NCBI GenBank assembly: GCA_034168985.1
Contig: JAXFJE010000037.1
Coordinates: 47,120-111,119, forward strand
Source: JALEVB01 sp022768265
GTDB lineage: Bacteria; Bacillota_I; Bacilli_A; Erysipelotrichales; Erysipelotrichaceae
Length of the DNA: 64,000 nucleotides
Direction of reading: 5' to 3'
Numbering within the stretch: the stretch's first letter is position 1; every line of letters begins with the position of its first letter. Shown here piece by piece: positions 25,796-34,100 of the stretch. The notes under the pieces are model-generated. The model searched no databases. It was not told the origin of the DNA and saw only the letters and a list, made by a program, of their open reading frames with translations. A program made the position numbers and the translations under genes.

Positions 25796-25922
25796 TTTAT
25801 GAATTTTATTAAAATGTTAGCGTTTTTATTTTGTTTTTATGAATTTTTACTGAGCATTTATCTTGATTACTATTCATAAAAATCCTATAATATGCATATA
25901 TACGATCAACTTCATTCATAAA
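25796..25922. promoter_or_regulatory. Array of four TTTATGAAT boxes
   Basis: TTTATGAAT occurs at 25796-25804 and 25836-25844 on the plus strand, and as ATTCATAAA at 25872-25880 and 25914-25922. The box centres are 40, 36 and 42 bases apart, near multiples of the helical repeat. The third box lies in the spacer of the divergent promoter. Candidate operators of the DeoR-type regulator encoded at 26846; this is inference from position and symmetry. Confidence 0.55.
25863..25891 (+). promoter_or_regulatory. Divergent promoter for the regulator side
   Basis: TTGATT (25863-25868), 17 bases, TATAAT (25886-25891). A good sigma-70-type match facing the genes at 25960 and 26846. Confidence 0.65.
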
Positions 25923-25959
25923 GATCAAATATGCTATAAAAGCAATAACGGAGGAAAAC

Positions 25960-26763
25960 ATGAAACGATTATTCAACAGCTTTGCTATCGATCATCAAAC
26001 TCGCAAGATTTTTATCATTGCAATATATAGTGCTTTCTTAATCTTTAACATTTATAATATTGTGATCACCCCATCCATTGAAGGAAAAATTTCATATTTC
26101 TTATTAACATTAATCATCTTAGGAATTGCAATTTATGCTGAATATCTACGCAGCTTATATTGCAAGATGATAAAAGCCTTAACTATAGAAGGAGATCTTG
26201 CTAAAGCGTTAACCTTAAAAATGCGACTAATAAAAAAGGATAAATTACACAATTATCAAAAATCACTACTAATCTTTGACACTTTATATAATTTAGATTG
26301 TGACCAGCATCAAAAAAACATCGATTTATTACAAGCAAATCAACGTTTTTTCCAAGGATCGCTTGACTATTTATTAATTAGAAACTACACTTACTTTATC
26401 AGTTATTACTATTTAAATAATCGCAGCTTACTAAAAACATATTATGATAAACTTCTGCACTTAAAAGACGCAAAAATAAAAGGACAAAAAGTTAGCCCAC
26501 TATATAATTGGGATCTTTTAGAAGCTATATATCAACTGGCACTCAAAAATTACCGTAAATCTCATACCTTTTTCAAAAACACCGATACCACTAATCTAAA
26601 TAATCGCGAATTAGCATTATACCATTTAGAATACGGTCGTTGTCTATGCAAATTACAGCGTTATGCTCAAGCAAAAAAACAATTGCAAAAATGTTGTGAA
26701 ACAGCAAACACCGCAATATACAAACAGAAAGCTTTAGATCTTTTAAAACAACTTACAGCATGA
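25960..26763 (+). CDS. Membrane-anchored TPR-like protein of unknown function
   Basis: A 267-residue protein with two predicted helices (about 16-36 and 44-64) and a cytosolic alpha-helical part. The C-terminus has TPR-like spacing in LALYHLEYGRCLCKLQRYAQAKKQLQKCCETA. CGGAGG lies before the ATG. It is first in the plus-strand unit divergent from the ula operon and is followed after 82 bases by the DeoR-type regulator. I recognise no family. A link to ascorbate use is only positional. Confidence 0.65.
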   Translation: MKRLFNSFAIDHQTRKIFIIAIYSAFLIFNIYNIVITPSIEGKISYFLLTLIILGIAIYAEYLRSLYCKMIKALTIEGDLAKALTLKMRLIKKDKLHNYQKSLLIFDTLYNLDCDQHQKNIDLLQANQRFFQGSLDYLLIRNYTYFISYYYLNNRSLLKTYYDKLLHLKDAKIKGQKVSPLYNWDLLEAIYQLALKNYRKSHTFFKNTDTTNLNNRELALYHLEYGRCLCKLQRYAQAKKQLQKCCETANTAIYKQKALDLLKQLTA

Positions 26764-26845
26764 AGCAATGATTTTATTTAATCACCAATATTTAAGTTAA
26801 ATGGATGTAAATCCACCACAATTAACACTAGAAACGGAGAACAAC

Positions 26846-27628
26846 ATGAAAACCAACAAAGAAATAGTAAATAAAAGAAGAAACGATATCATGCATATCA
26901 TCCAAAACCAAGGGTATGCTAATGTTGAAAATCTTGCTCATCATTTTAATGTCTCTTGCTTGACAATTAGAAGAGATCTACAATTTTGGGAAGAAAAAGG
27001 AGCTATCGAAAAATATTATGGCGGAGCAAAATTAGTTCAAAATTTTGTAGAAAATGATTATGCTACATCCAATGAACCATATAAACATGCTATCGCTAAA
27101 TTTGCTGCACAATTTGTAGAAGACGGTGATACGATCTTTATAAATACCAGCTCCACCGCACTTTTGGTAATCAAATACATTCGTCACAAAAAAGTAACGA
27201 TAATCACCAACAACGCCAAGGCCATTTTTATGGATCACGACCCTGCTGTAACCATCGTCCTAACTGGCGGTGAATTACGCATTCCTAAAGAAAGCATGGT
27301 TGGCGACTTTGCTTTAAATAATCTACAAAAAGTTAACGCAAATAAAAGTTTTTTAGGATGCAGCGGTATTTGTTGTGAAAACGGAATGTCTACTGCTATT
27401 TTGCAAGAAGTAAGCATCAATGAAACGATGGTTCAGCGCACTAAAGGAAAAGTATTCATCTTAGCGGATGCAACGAAGATCGGAATAACACATAAATTCA
27501 ATGCCACCAGCATCAATAACATTACCCATCTAATAACTGATAAAAGGGTCGATGATACAATGATCGACGAATTCAAACAAAAAGGGATTCAAACCTATCG
27601 GCTAGATCCTATTTATCCCCAAACATAA
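26846..27628 (+). CDS. DeoR-family repressor, probable UlaR
   Basis: A 260-residue DeoR/GlpR regulator. The N-terminal HTH is VENLAHHFNVSCLTIRRDL (about 27-45), followed by GAIEKYYGGAKL. The C-terminal sugar-phosphate sensor has DTIFINTSSTA, TNN, LTGGELR and DATKIG. I chose the ATG at 26846, which has CGGAGA upstream, rather than an in-frame ATG 15 codons earlier. The family typically represses sugar operons and releases DNA on binding a phosphorylated intermediate. Divergence from ulaG makes it the likely ula repressor. Confidence 0.85.
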   Translation: MKTNKEIVNKRRNDIMHIIQNQGYANVENLAHHFNVSCLTIRRDLQFWEEKGAIEKYYGGAKLVQNFVENDYATSNEPYKHAIAKFAAQFVEDGDTIFINTSSTALLVIKYIRHKKVTIITNNAKAIFMDHDPAVTIVLTGGELRIPKESMVGDFALNNLQKVNANKSFLGCSGICCENGMSTAILQEVSINETMVQRTKGKVFILADATKIGITHKFNATSINNITHLITDKRVDDTMIDEFKQKGIQTYRLDPIYPQT

Positions 27629-27687
27629 AAAGATCCTTACGCAATTGAAGTGAACCCAATTTGTTGGACACTTAATTAAATTTATTT

Positions 27688-28473
27688 TTAAGCAGTTATT
27701 AAGGATTGATTCCTGTATTGGGCAGGAGTTAGTCCTTTTAATTTTACTATAATTCTTTGGTTATTATAATAATCAATATATTCAACCATCGCTTTCTTTA
27801 AATCATCTAATGTTTTAAAACTATATTCATGCCCATAAAACATTTCATTTTTCATCTTACCAAAGAAATTTTCCATTGGAGAATTATCTAAACAATTGCC
27901 TTTTCTTGACATGGACTGTTTAATTCCTTTTTCTTTAAGCATTTTATGATATTGTTGCATTTGGTACTGCCAGCCTTGATCTGAATGAAAAATAAGATCA
28001 CGCAAGTTATCATATTTATCAAATGCTTGTTTGAGCATATCTTTTGTCTGATCAAAATTCGGACTTGCTGATATATTGAACGATACTATTTCGCGATTAT
28101 GTAAATCTAATATTGGTGATAGATAAAGCTTGCCTGCTGATATATGAAACTCTGATACATCTGTAGCCCATATTTCATTGCATCTTGTGGTATTGAAACT
28201 TCTCTCATAATATGTCTTATGATTTTCTTCATCTACTACTTTATTAAGTAATAAATTTTTTGTTGTACCATTCATATCGCCTTTATATGATTTATATTTT
28301 GCTTTAGGTGTTTTTCCGTATAATCCCATTATAGACATTAATCGTTTGACTTTCTTATGATTGATCGTATAACCCATATTCCTTAGCTCCAAAGCTATTC
28401 TACGATAGCCATAGCGTTCCTTATGAGCATAAAAGATATTGATGATATCGTTCATGATTTCATCATTTTTCAT
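27688..28473 (-). CDS. IS150-like transposase OrfB (DDE integrase)
   Basis: A 261-codon stretch from its first internal ATG. HTH_21-like YAHKERYGYRRIALELRNMGY is followed by the rve catalytic domain with Asp in WATDVSEF, Asp in IFHSDQGWQY and Glu in SPMENFFGKMKNE. In the same frame, sequence continues upstream (KRSTYYYTLSKIDKD) back to the slippery site at 28602-28608. The working transposase is therefore probably made by -1 frameshifting from OrfA as an OrfAB fusion rather than from this ATG. Confidence 0.9.
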   Translation of the reverse strand: MKNDEIMNDIINIFYAHKERYGYRRIALELRNMGYTINHKKVKRLMSIMGLYGKTPKAKYKSYKGDMNGTTKNLLLNKVVDEENHKTYYERSFNTTRCNEIWATDVSEFHISAGKLYLSPILDLHNREIVSFNISASPNFDQTKDMLKQAFDKYDNLRDLIFHSDQGWQYQMQQYHKMLKEKGIKQSMSRKGNCLDNSPMENFFGKMKNEMFYGHEYSFKTLDDLKKAMVEYIDYYNNQRIIVKLKGLTPAQYRNQSLITA

Positions 28474-28580
28474 ATCCTTGTCAATCTTTGATAATGTATA
28501 GTAATAAGTTGAACGTTTTAATCCTGATATTTTAAGAAGAATCTTTAATGGGTATTTAAGCTGCAGTTCACAGATAATAG

Positions 28581-29099
28581 TTACTTTTTGTTCAATTGTT
28601 GATTTTTTCTTATTTGAACTGCAGCACGTAGCTTTTTTAAGTATTCATTTTCTGCTTCCAGATATTGATTTTTATTTTCAAGATATTTTATTTTTTCTTC
28701 AGGTGACATATCTTCATATTTTTTGTTGAATTGATTTTCTTTGTTCATAGTAGATGGTCTCCCTTTCTTTTTCTCTACTATAACATATCCATTCTTTTTA
28801 TAAGAGTTAATCCAGTTATTTAATAATCCATCACTGGGTAAGCCAAATTCAATAGCTGTACTAATAATGGATTGACCAGTAACAAGAACTTTATTAATAA
28901 TCTCTAATTTTAACTCAGGAGAATAATAATTATTTTTATCAGATCTTAAGATATCAAGCCCATGTTTATCTATTAATCTGATTAAATATTCAACACTGTG
29001 TTTTCCTGTTTGATATTCCTTTAACAAAGATTTGATTTTATTACCTTGTTTTCTTTTTTTGTATATTTCTATTTTTTGTTCTCTTGTAAGTTTTGCCAT
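28581..29099 (-). CDS. IS150-like transposase OrfA (DNA-binding)
   Basis: A 172-residue protein with two HTH units (QKIEIYKKRKQGNKIKSLLKEY and LKLEIINKVLVTGQSIISTAIEFGL) and a C-terminal leucine zipper-like helix (KIKYLENKNQYLEAENEYLKKL). The A AAA AAT heptamer at 28608-28602, near its end, lies in the correct frame for -1 slippage into orfB. It recognises the element's ends. Confidence 0.9.
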   Translation of the reverse strand: MAKLTREQKIEIYKKRKQGNKIKSLLKEYQTGKHSVEYLIRLIDKHGLDILRSDKNNYYSPELKLEIINKVLVTGQSIISTAIEFGLPSDGLLNNWINSYKKNGYVIVEKKKGRPSTMNKENQFNKKYEDMSPEEKIKYLENKNQYLEAENEYLKKLRAAVQIRKNQQLNKK

Positions 29100-29228
29100 A
29101 ATAAAAATGAACCTCCATTATTTGGGTGTCCAAATAACAGGGTTCATTTCATCTTTTTATTATGCGGGGTATAATTATGGTATATCATTGGGTTTAAATA
29201 AATGATCTAGGCTTATTGGTGATGAATA

Positions 29229-29468
29229 TTGTTTTACTATCAGCTGAAAATTATTCGGCAATATGAGGATGGGGACACGGTTATTTCGAAATTTATCATG
29301 AGCGGAGTTCATAAAGGAGAGTTTATTGGAATCAAGCCAACCAATAAGGTAATTAAAATGACAGGGGTAGATGTTGATAAAGTGGTGAAGGGTAAAATCG
29401 TTGAACATAGTGGAGCCGTAAATACTTTTGAGGCATTTTGGGAGAATGGTTTGATTAAAGCAGTGTAG
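29229..29468 (+). pseudogene. Truncated SnoaL-like/ester-cyclase gene
   Basis: About 79 codons match the C-terminal half of a SnoaL-like ester cyclase: EDGDTVISKFIMSGVHKGEFIGIKPTNKVIKMTGVDVDKV, then GKIVEHSGAVNTFEAFWENGLI. The N-terminal half is missing and sequence between the IS end and here shows stops, so the copy was probably cut by the insertion or a related deletion. No start signal. Nothing else is recognisable between 29469 and the promoter of the next operon. Confidence 0.65.
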
Positions 29469-29654
29469 AAGATGGCTTTACTCGGTGTGGGGATAAATGA
29501 TATAGGGTGCTCAAAGATAGAAAATAGATCTGATTGTTTAAAGTAGGTTGTGAATTAAATCATGCCTATTTTTGTTGTGGCACAATTTTTAAAGATGAGA
29601 CATCGGATATTGCTAGTTTTGCTTGAAATATTTACTAACGCTAATTGAGTGCAT

Positions 29655-29686
29655 TGTTAGGATATTTTAAGAGTTTTTGGTATAAT
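29655..29686 (+). promoter_or_regulatory. Possible promoter of the yigZ-trxB operon
   Basis: TATAAT at 29681-29686 is a strong -10 box. The only -35-like element, TTGTTA at 29655-29660, is 20 bases away, so this is uncertain. Confidence 0.4.
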
Positions 29687-29713
29687 AAATAACGCTAATA
29701 GGAGGTGTTGAAC

Positions 29714-30319
29714 GTGCGAATCAAAGATAATATCGAAAGTAAACAGATCATCAATCGCTCAGAATTTATTTGTTATCTAGCGAAGTGTCTGGATGAAGAG
29801 AGCTGTCGGGAATTTATCAATGAGATTCGTCGAAAACATCCCCAAGCAACCCATGTTTGTACGGCTTATATCACTAATCATAAGATGACCATCAAAACCA
29901 GTGATGATGGAGAACCGAGCAAGACCGCAGGCATGCCGATGTTAGATGCGCTGCAAAAAAATGATCTAGAAGATGTATGTGCATGTGTCGTGCGTTATTT
30001 TGGGGGCGTTAAATTAGGCGCTGGGGGATTGGTTAGAGCTTATAGTTCAAGCGTGGCGCAAGCTATTACCAAGGCTACCTTGATGGAAGTAGTTAAATGT
30101 CAGATCTATAGCTTACGTTTTACCTATGATCTAGTTGATAAATTAAATTACTTTTTACAAGATGTTTATATCGCTAATAAAAATTATGAAGAAAAGGTTG
30201 AGTATATCTTGTATTTAGACGATGAGATGATGGTAGAGAAGATTCGGGAGTTTACTAATGGTAAATGCGAATTGCAGTTTTTATATGAAGAAGAAGTAGA
30301 AAAAGAAGTTAGAAGGTGA
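29714..30319 (+). CDS. yigZ: YigZ/IMPACT-family protein
   Basis: A 201-residue protein of the UPF0029/IMPACT family. The N-terminal domain has SDDGEPSKTAGMPML and the hallmark VVRYFGGVKLGAGGLVRAY. The C-terminal small domain resembles EF-G domain V. The function in bacteria is not settled; links to translation or peptidase activity are proposed. I chose the GTG at 29714, eight bases after AGGAGG, over the GTG inside that ribosome site. It is followed after four bases by uvrA. Confidence 0.88.
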   Translation: MRIKDNIESKQIINRSEFICYLAKCLDEESCREFINEIRRKHPQATHVCTAYITNHKMTIKTSDDGEPSKTAGMPMLDALQKNDLEDVCACVVRYFGGVKLGAGGLVRAYSSSVAQAITKATLMEVVKCQIYSLRFTYDLVDKLNYFLQDVYIANKNYEEKVEYILYLDDEMMVEKIREFTNGKCELQFLYEEEVEKEVRR

Positions 30320-30323
30320 AAAG

Positions 30324-33143
30324 ATGGCAAATGATAAGATCATAATTAGAGGTGCTAAAGAGAATAACTTAAAAAATATTTCCTTGGAAATTCCACGGGA
30401 TAAATTAGTAGTGCTTACTGGGGTTAGCGGAAGCGGTAAGACTTCTTTAGCTTTTGATACGATATATGCTGAAGGGCAAAGACGATATGTAGAGTCTTTG
30501 AGTGCTTATGCTAGGATGTTTTTAGGGGGAGTAGAAAAACCGAATGTTGAATCGATCGAGGGCTTATCACCATCGATTTCGATCGACCAAAAAACCACCA
30601 GCAACAATCCCCGCAGTACGGTAGGTACGGTTACGGAGATCTATGATTATCTGCGTTTGCTTTATGCAAGGGTAGGGGTTCCATATTGTCCTAAACATCA
30701 TGAACCTATTACTAGTCAAACGATTTCGCAAATGTGTGATAAGGTCATGAGCTTGGAAGATGGTTCAAGAGTGGAAATCTTGGCACCGATCATCAATGAG
30801 AAAAAAGGAACGCATAAAGATTTATTGGCTAAATTATTGAAAGATGGCTTTATCAGAGCATATGTCGATGATAATATGCATATGTTAGAAGAAGAGATCG
30901 AATTAGAGAAAAATAAAAAACATAATATCCATGTCGTGGTTGATAGGATCGTGAAAAATGATAAGAGCCGCTCACGTATCCATGACTCTTTAGAAACAGC
31001 ATTAAAGCTAGCTAATGGCATGGCCATTGCGAAAGTCAAAGAGGAAAAGATCTTGTTTTCGAGCAATTATGCTTGTAAGATCTGTGGTTTTAGCATTGGC
31101 CAATTGGAACCACGCTTATTTTCGTTCAATGCGCCTTTAGGAGCTTGTGAGTGTTGTAATGGCTTAGGGATCACCAAAAGCGTAGATTTAGATATCTTGT
31201 TGGATTGGGATAAATCGATTGCCGAAGGTGGGATCAAATATTATAAAAATATCTATGGCTCGACCAATATTGAGTGGCAGCAATTTGATGCCTTGTGTTC
31301 ATATTATGATATTTCTTATGAAAAACCATTGCGCGATTTTACCAAGGATGAGCTAGATATCATCCTAAATGGTTCAAAAGAGATGATTTCATATAAGATC
31401 TATAGTAATTCAGGAACGCGAAGCACGACCAATTATATCGAAGGGGTCAAGACCTTGATCGAAAGACGTTATGAAACGACAACTTCCGCCATGTCTAAAG
31501 ATTGGTATGATTCGTTCATGATGGAACAAGAATGCAGCGTTTGTCATGGGGCACGTTTAAATGAGCGAGCTTTGGCGGTGCGCGTTGGTGATAAGAATAT
31601 CTATCAGTTTACCTTGATGAGCGTGAAAGAAGCTTTGATCTGGTTGGATGCTTTGGAATTGTCGCAAACAGATCGAAAGATTGCGCAAATGGTCATTGAT
31701 GAAATTCATAATCGTCTGCAATTTTTAAAAGATGTTGGCTTGGAATATCTAAGCTTGAATCGTTTGGCTGGAACATTAAGTGGTGGTGAAGCGCAAAGGA
31801 TTCGTCTAGCCACCCAAATTGGTTCGAAATTGACGGGCGTTTTATATGTCTTGGATGAACCTAGCATCGGGCTACATCAAAAAGATAATGCTAAATTGAT
31901 CCAGACCTTGAAAAATATGCGAGATCTAGGTAATAGCGTCTTGGTTGTTGAGCATGATGAAGAAACGATGTTAGAAGCAGATTATATCGTAGATATTGGC
32001 CCTGGTGCAGGTGAACATGGTGGTGAAGTGGTTGCAGCGGGTACGCCTCAGGAAGTCATGAATGATGAAAATTCTTTGACTGGTAAATATCTAAGTCATA
32101 AATTATGCATCGAAAATAAGCTCACCCGTAAAAAAGGTAATGGTAATTGGATCGAAATCGTGGGAGCTAAAGAGAATAACTTGAAAAATGTTAATGTTAA
32201 ATTTCCTTTAGGGACCATGACCATCGTTACAGGGGTTAGCGGTAGTGGCAAAAGTACCTTGGTCAACGAGATCTTTTTAAAGGCTGTTAAACAATCTTTA
32301 GGTAGAGTTAGGGTCAAACCAGGTGCACATAAAAAGATCAATGGTTTGGAAAATATTGATAAAGTAGTAGAAATTAGCCAAGATCCAATTGGTAGGACCC
32401 CACGCAGCAATCCGGCAACATATACTGGGGTATTTGATGATATCAGAGATTTGTTTGCGTTAACGCCAATGGCCAAATTGAAAGGTTTTGATAAAGGCAG
32501 ATTTTCTTTCAACGTCAAAGGCGGTCGTTGTGAGGCTTGCCAAGGAGATGGGGTAAAAAGGATATCGATGAACTTTTTGCCCGATGTATATGTAACTTGT
32601 AGCGAATGTCAAGGTAAACGATATAACGAAGAAACGTTAGAAGTTACTTTTAAAGATAAGACCATCGCTGATGTGTTAGAGATGCGCGTGGAAGATGCTT
32701 TGACTTTCTTTAGCAGTGTTTCAAAGATCAAAGATAAGTTAAAGACCTTGAATGATGTTGGTTTAGGTTATATCAAATTAGGACAATCTAGTACGACCTT
32801 GAGCGGTGGAGAAGCGCAAAGGGTCAAGCTAGCAAGCGAATTGCAAAAGAAAGCGACAGGCAAGACCTTATATATCTTAGATGAACCTACGACAGGCTTG
32901 CATATCCATGATGTCAAGCGCTTGGTAGAAGTGTTGGAGAAAATCGTGGATAATGGTGATACCGTATTGATTATTGAGCATAATCTAGATATGATTAAAA
33001 GGGCCGACTATATCATTGATCTAGGACCAGATGGCGGTGATATGGGCGGAAATGTCGTTTGTGCTGGTACACCGGAAAAAGTTGCGAAATGTGCAAAAAG
33101 TTATACCGGTATGTATCTAAAGAAAGTCTTGGAGGTGGACTAG
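30324..33143 (+). CDS. uvrA: UvrABC excinuclease subunit A
   Basis: A 939-residue ABC-type damage sensor of normal length. The first nucleotide-binding domain has GVSGSGKTS (33-41) and the second GVSGSGKSTLVNE. Signature motifs TLSGGEAQR occur in both halves. Zinc modules are CKICGF...CECCNG and CEACQGDG...CSECQG. It finds bulky lesions with UvrB in nucleotide excision repair. It ends at the base before the hprK ATG, so the two are coupled. uvrB is not adjacent in this window. Confidence 0.97.
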   Translation: MANDKIIIRGAKENNLKNISLEIPRDKLVVLTGVSGSGKTSLAFDTIYAEGQRRYVESLSAYARMFLGGVEKPNVESIEGLSPSISIDQKTTSNNPRSTVGTVTEIYDYLRLLYARVGVPYCPKHHEPITSQTISQMCDKVMSLEDGSRVEILAPIINEKKGTHKDLLAKLLKDGFIRAYVDDNMHMLEEEIELEKNKKHNIHVVVDRIVKNDKSRSRIHDSLETALKLANGMAIAKVKEEKILFSSNYACKICGFSIGQLEPRLFSFNAPLGACECCNGLGITKSVDLDILLDWDKSIAEGGIKYYKNIYGSTNIEWQQFDALCSYYDISYEKPLRDFTKDELDIILNGSKEMISYKIYSNSGTRSTTNYIEGVKTLIERRYETTTSAMSKDWYDSFMMEQECSVCHGARLNERALAVRVGDKNIYQFTLMSVKEALIWLDALELSQTDRKIAQMVIDEIHNRLQFLKDVGLEYLSLNRLAGTLSGGEAQRIRLATQIGSKLTGVLYVLDEPSIGLHQKDNAKLIQTLKNMRDLGNSVLVVEHDEETMLEADYIVDIGPGAGEHGGEVVAAGTPQEVMNDENSLTGKYLSHKLCIENKLTRKKGNGNWIEIVGAKENNLKNVNVKFPLGTMTIVTGVSGSGKSTLVNEIFLKAVKQSLGRVRVKPGAHKKINGLENIDKVVEISQDPIGRTPRSNPATYTGVFDDIRDLFALTPMAKLKGFDKGRFSFNVKGGRCEACQGDGVKRISMNFLPDVYVTCSECQGKRYNEETLEVTFKDKTIADVLEMRVEDALTFFSSVSKIKDKLKTLNDVGLGYIKLGQSSTTLSGGEAQRVKLASELQKKATGKTLYILDEPTTGLHIHDVKRLVEVLEKIVDNGDTVLIIEHNLDMIKRADYIIDLGPDGGDMGGNVVCAGTPEKVAKCAKSYTGMYLKKVLEVD

Positions 33144-34100
33144 ATGGAATATATCGGCAAGGTAATGATCAAAGATATCGCTGATTTCTTTGGCTTTGAA
33201 CAGATTACCGGTAATGAAGAATCATTGAATCGTTGGGTCGTCGTCCCAGATGTCAATCGTCCGGGTTTAGAATTAGCGGGCTTTTTTAAGCATACCGAAC
33301 CGCGGCGCGTGATCATCATTGGGGATAAGGAGCTAGCTTTCATCGCGCAGCTGCCAGAGGATGTGCAGCGCTCACGTTTTGAGCAGATCATGGATGTTTT
33401 TACGCCGATGATGGTCTTGAGCCGTAATCGAGAGTGTCCGCCGATTTTGAAGCAAGTGGCCATCAACGCTAACTTTCCGGTTTTTAAATCCAATAGTCCA
33501 ACTTATCGCTTGATGGTGGAAATCATCACCTTCTTGGATGAGCGCCTAGCTCCAAGCGACACGCTACATGGCGTATTGATGGATGTCTATGGTAAAGGCG
33601 TTTTGATCACCGGAGAAAGTGGCAGTGGTAAAAGTGAAATTGCCTTGGAATTGATCAAACGTGGTCATGTCTTGATCGCGGATGATCGCGTTGATGTAGC
33701 GCGTATTCATAATTCCATCGTTGGTCATAGCCCAGAATTGTTGGTGGGAATGTTGGAAATTCGTGGTATCGGGATCATCGATGTCAGCAAGATGTTTGGC
33801 GCCAGTGCCTTGATGTCTAAAGATAATATCGATATGGTCATCCATTTAGAACAATTTGATCCTAATACCGAATATGCGCGGGTTGGTAATGAAGATGATC
33901 TATTTACGACGATCTTAGATGTTAATATTCCAACGATCGTTATTCCGGTCAAAGAAGGCCGAAGCATGGGCGTATTGGTTGAATCGGCTGTGATCAATTT
34001 CCGCTTGCGCGAAAATGGCTTTAATAGTGCCAAAGAATTTGAAAAACGTGTTTATGCACAGATTGCTAAACAAAATAGTAATAATAGAGGTGAAAACTAA
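33144..34100 (+). CDS. hprK: HPr kinase/phosphorylase
   Basis: A 318-residue HprK. The N-terminal domain spans about 1-130. The kinase domain has His142 (DTLHGVLM), the P-loop GESGSGKSE (157-165), Asp180-Asp181 (LIADDRV) and the signature GMLEIRGIGIIDV. It phosphorylates HPr on serine, producing the CcpA corepressor, and so links to the cre-like sites in both sugar islands. Its stop overlaps the lgt start (TAATG). Confidence 0.97.
   Translation: MEYIGKVMIKDIADFFGFEQITGNEESLNRWVVVPDVNRPGLELAGFFKHTEPRRVIIIGDKELAFIAQLPEDVQRSRFEQIMDVFTPMMVLSRNRECPPILKQVAINANFPVFKSNSPTYRLMVEIITFLDERLAPSDTLHGVLMDVYGKGVLITGESGSGKSEIALELIKRGHVLIADDRVDVARIHNSIVGHSPELLVGMLEIRGIGIIDVSKMFGASALMSKDNIDMVIHLEQFDPNTEYARVGNEDDLFTTILDVNIPTIVIPVKEGRSMGVLVESAVINFRLRENGFNSAKEFEKRVYAQIAKQNSNNRGEN

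Larger units (their letters stand above)
27651..29146 (-). mobile_element. IS3-family (IS150-like) insertion sequence
   Basis: About 1.5 kb bounded by 21-base imperfect inverted repeats: TGAACCCAATTTGTTGGACAC at 27651-27671 and its counterpart at 29126-29146 (GTGTCCAAATAACAGGGTTCA). They begin TG and end CA. Two overlapping genes, orfA and orfB, lie inside on the minus strand. I see no matching target duplication in the three to four flanking bases (AAG versus TTT), so a rearrangement may have occurred after insertion. Both reading frames are intact. Confidence 0.9.

Noticed and set aside
25815..25832. cre site upstream of ulaG (TGTTAGCGTTTTTA)
   Set aside because: Two mismatches at conserved positions; too weak to call without other support.
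28473..28608. Apparent break between transposase orfA and orfB
   Set aside because: A slippery A AAA AAT heptamer is in the correct frame and the -1 frame is open into orfB, so this is normal programmed frameshifting in IS3 elements, not a pseudogene.
27648..29149. Target-site duplication of the insertion sequence
   Set aside because: The bases next to the two ends (AAG and TTT) do not match, so I cannot claim one.
30716..31066. Antisense open frames in uvrA, hprK, nagA and PTS genes
   Set aside because: They follow from codon bias of the real genes on the other strand; none has a ribosome site or family-like sequence.
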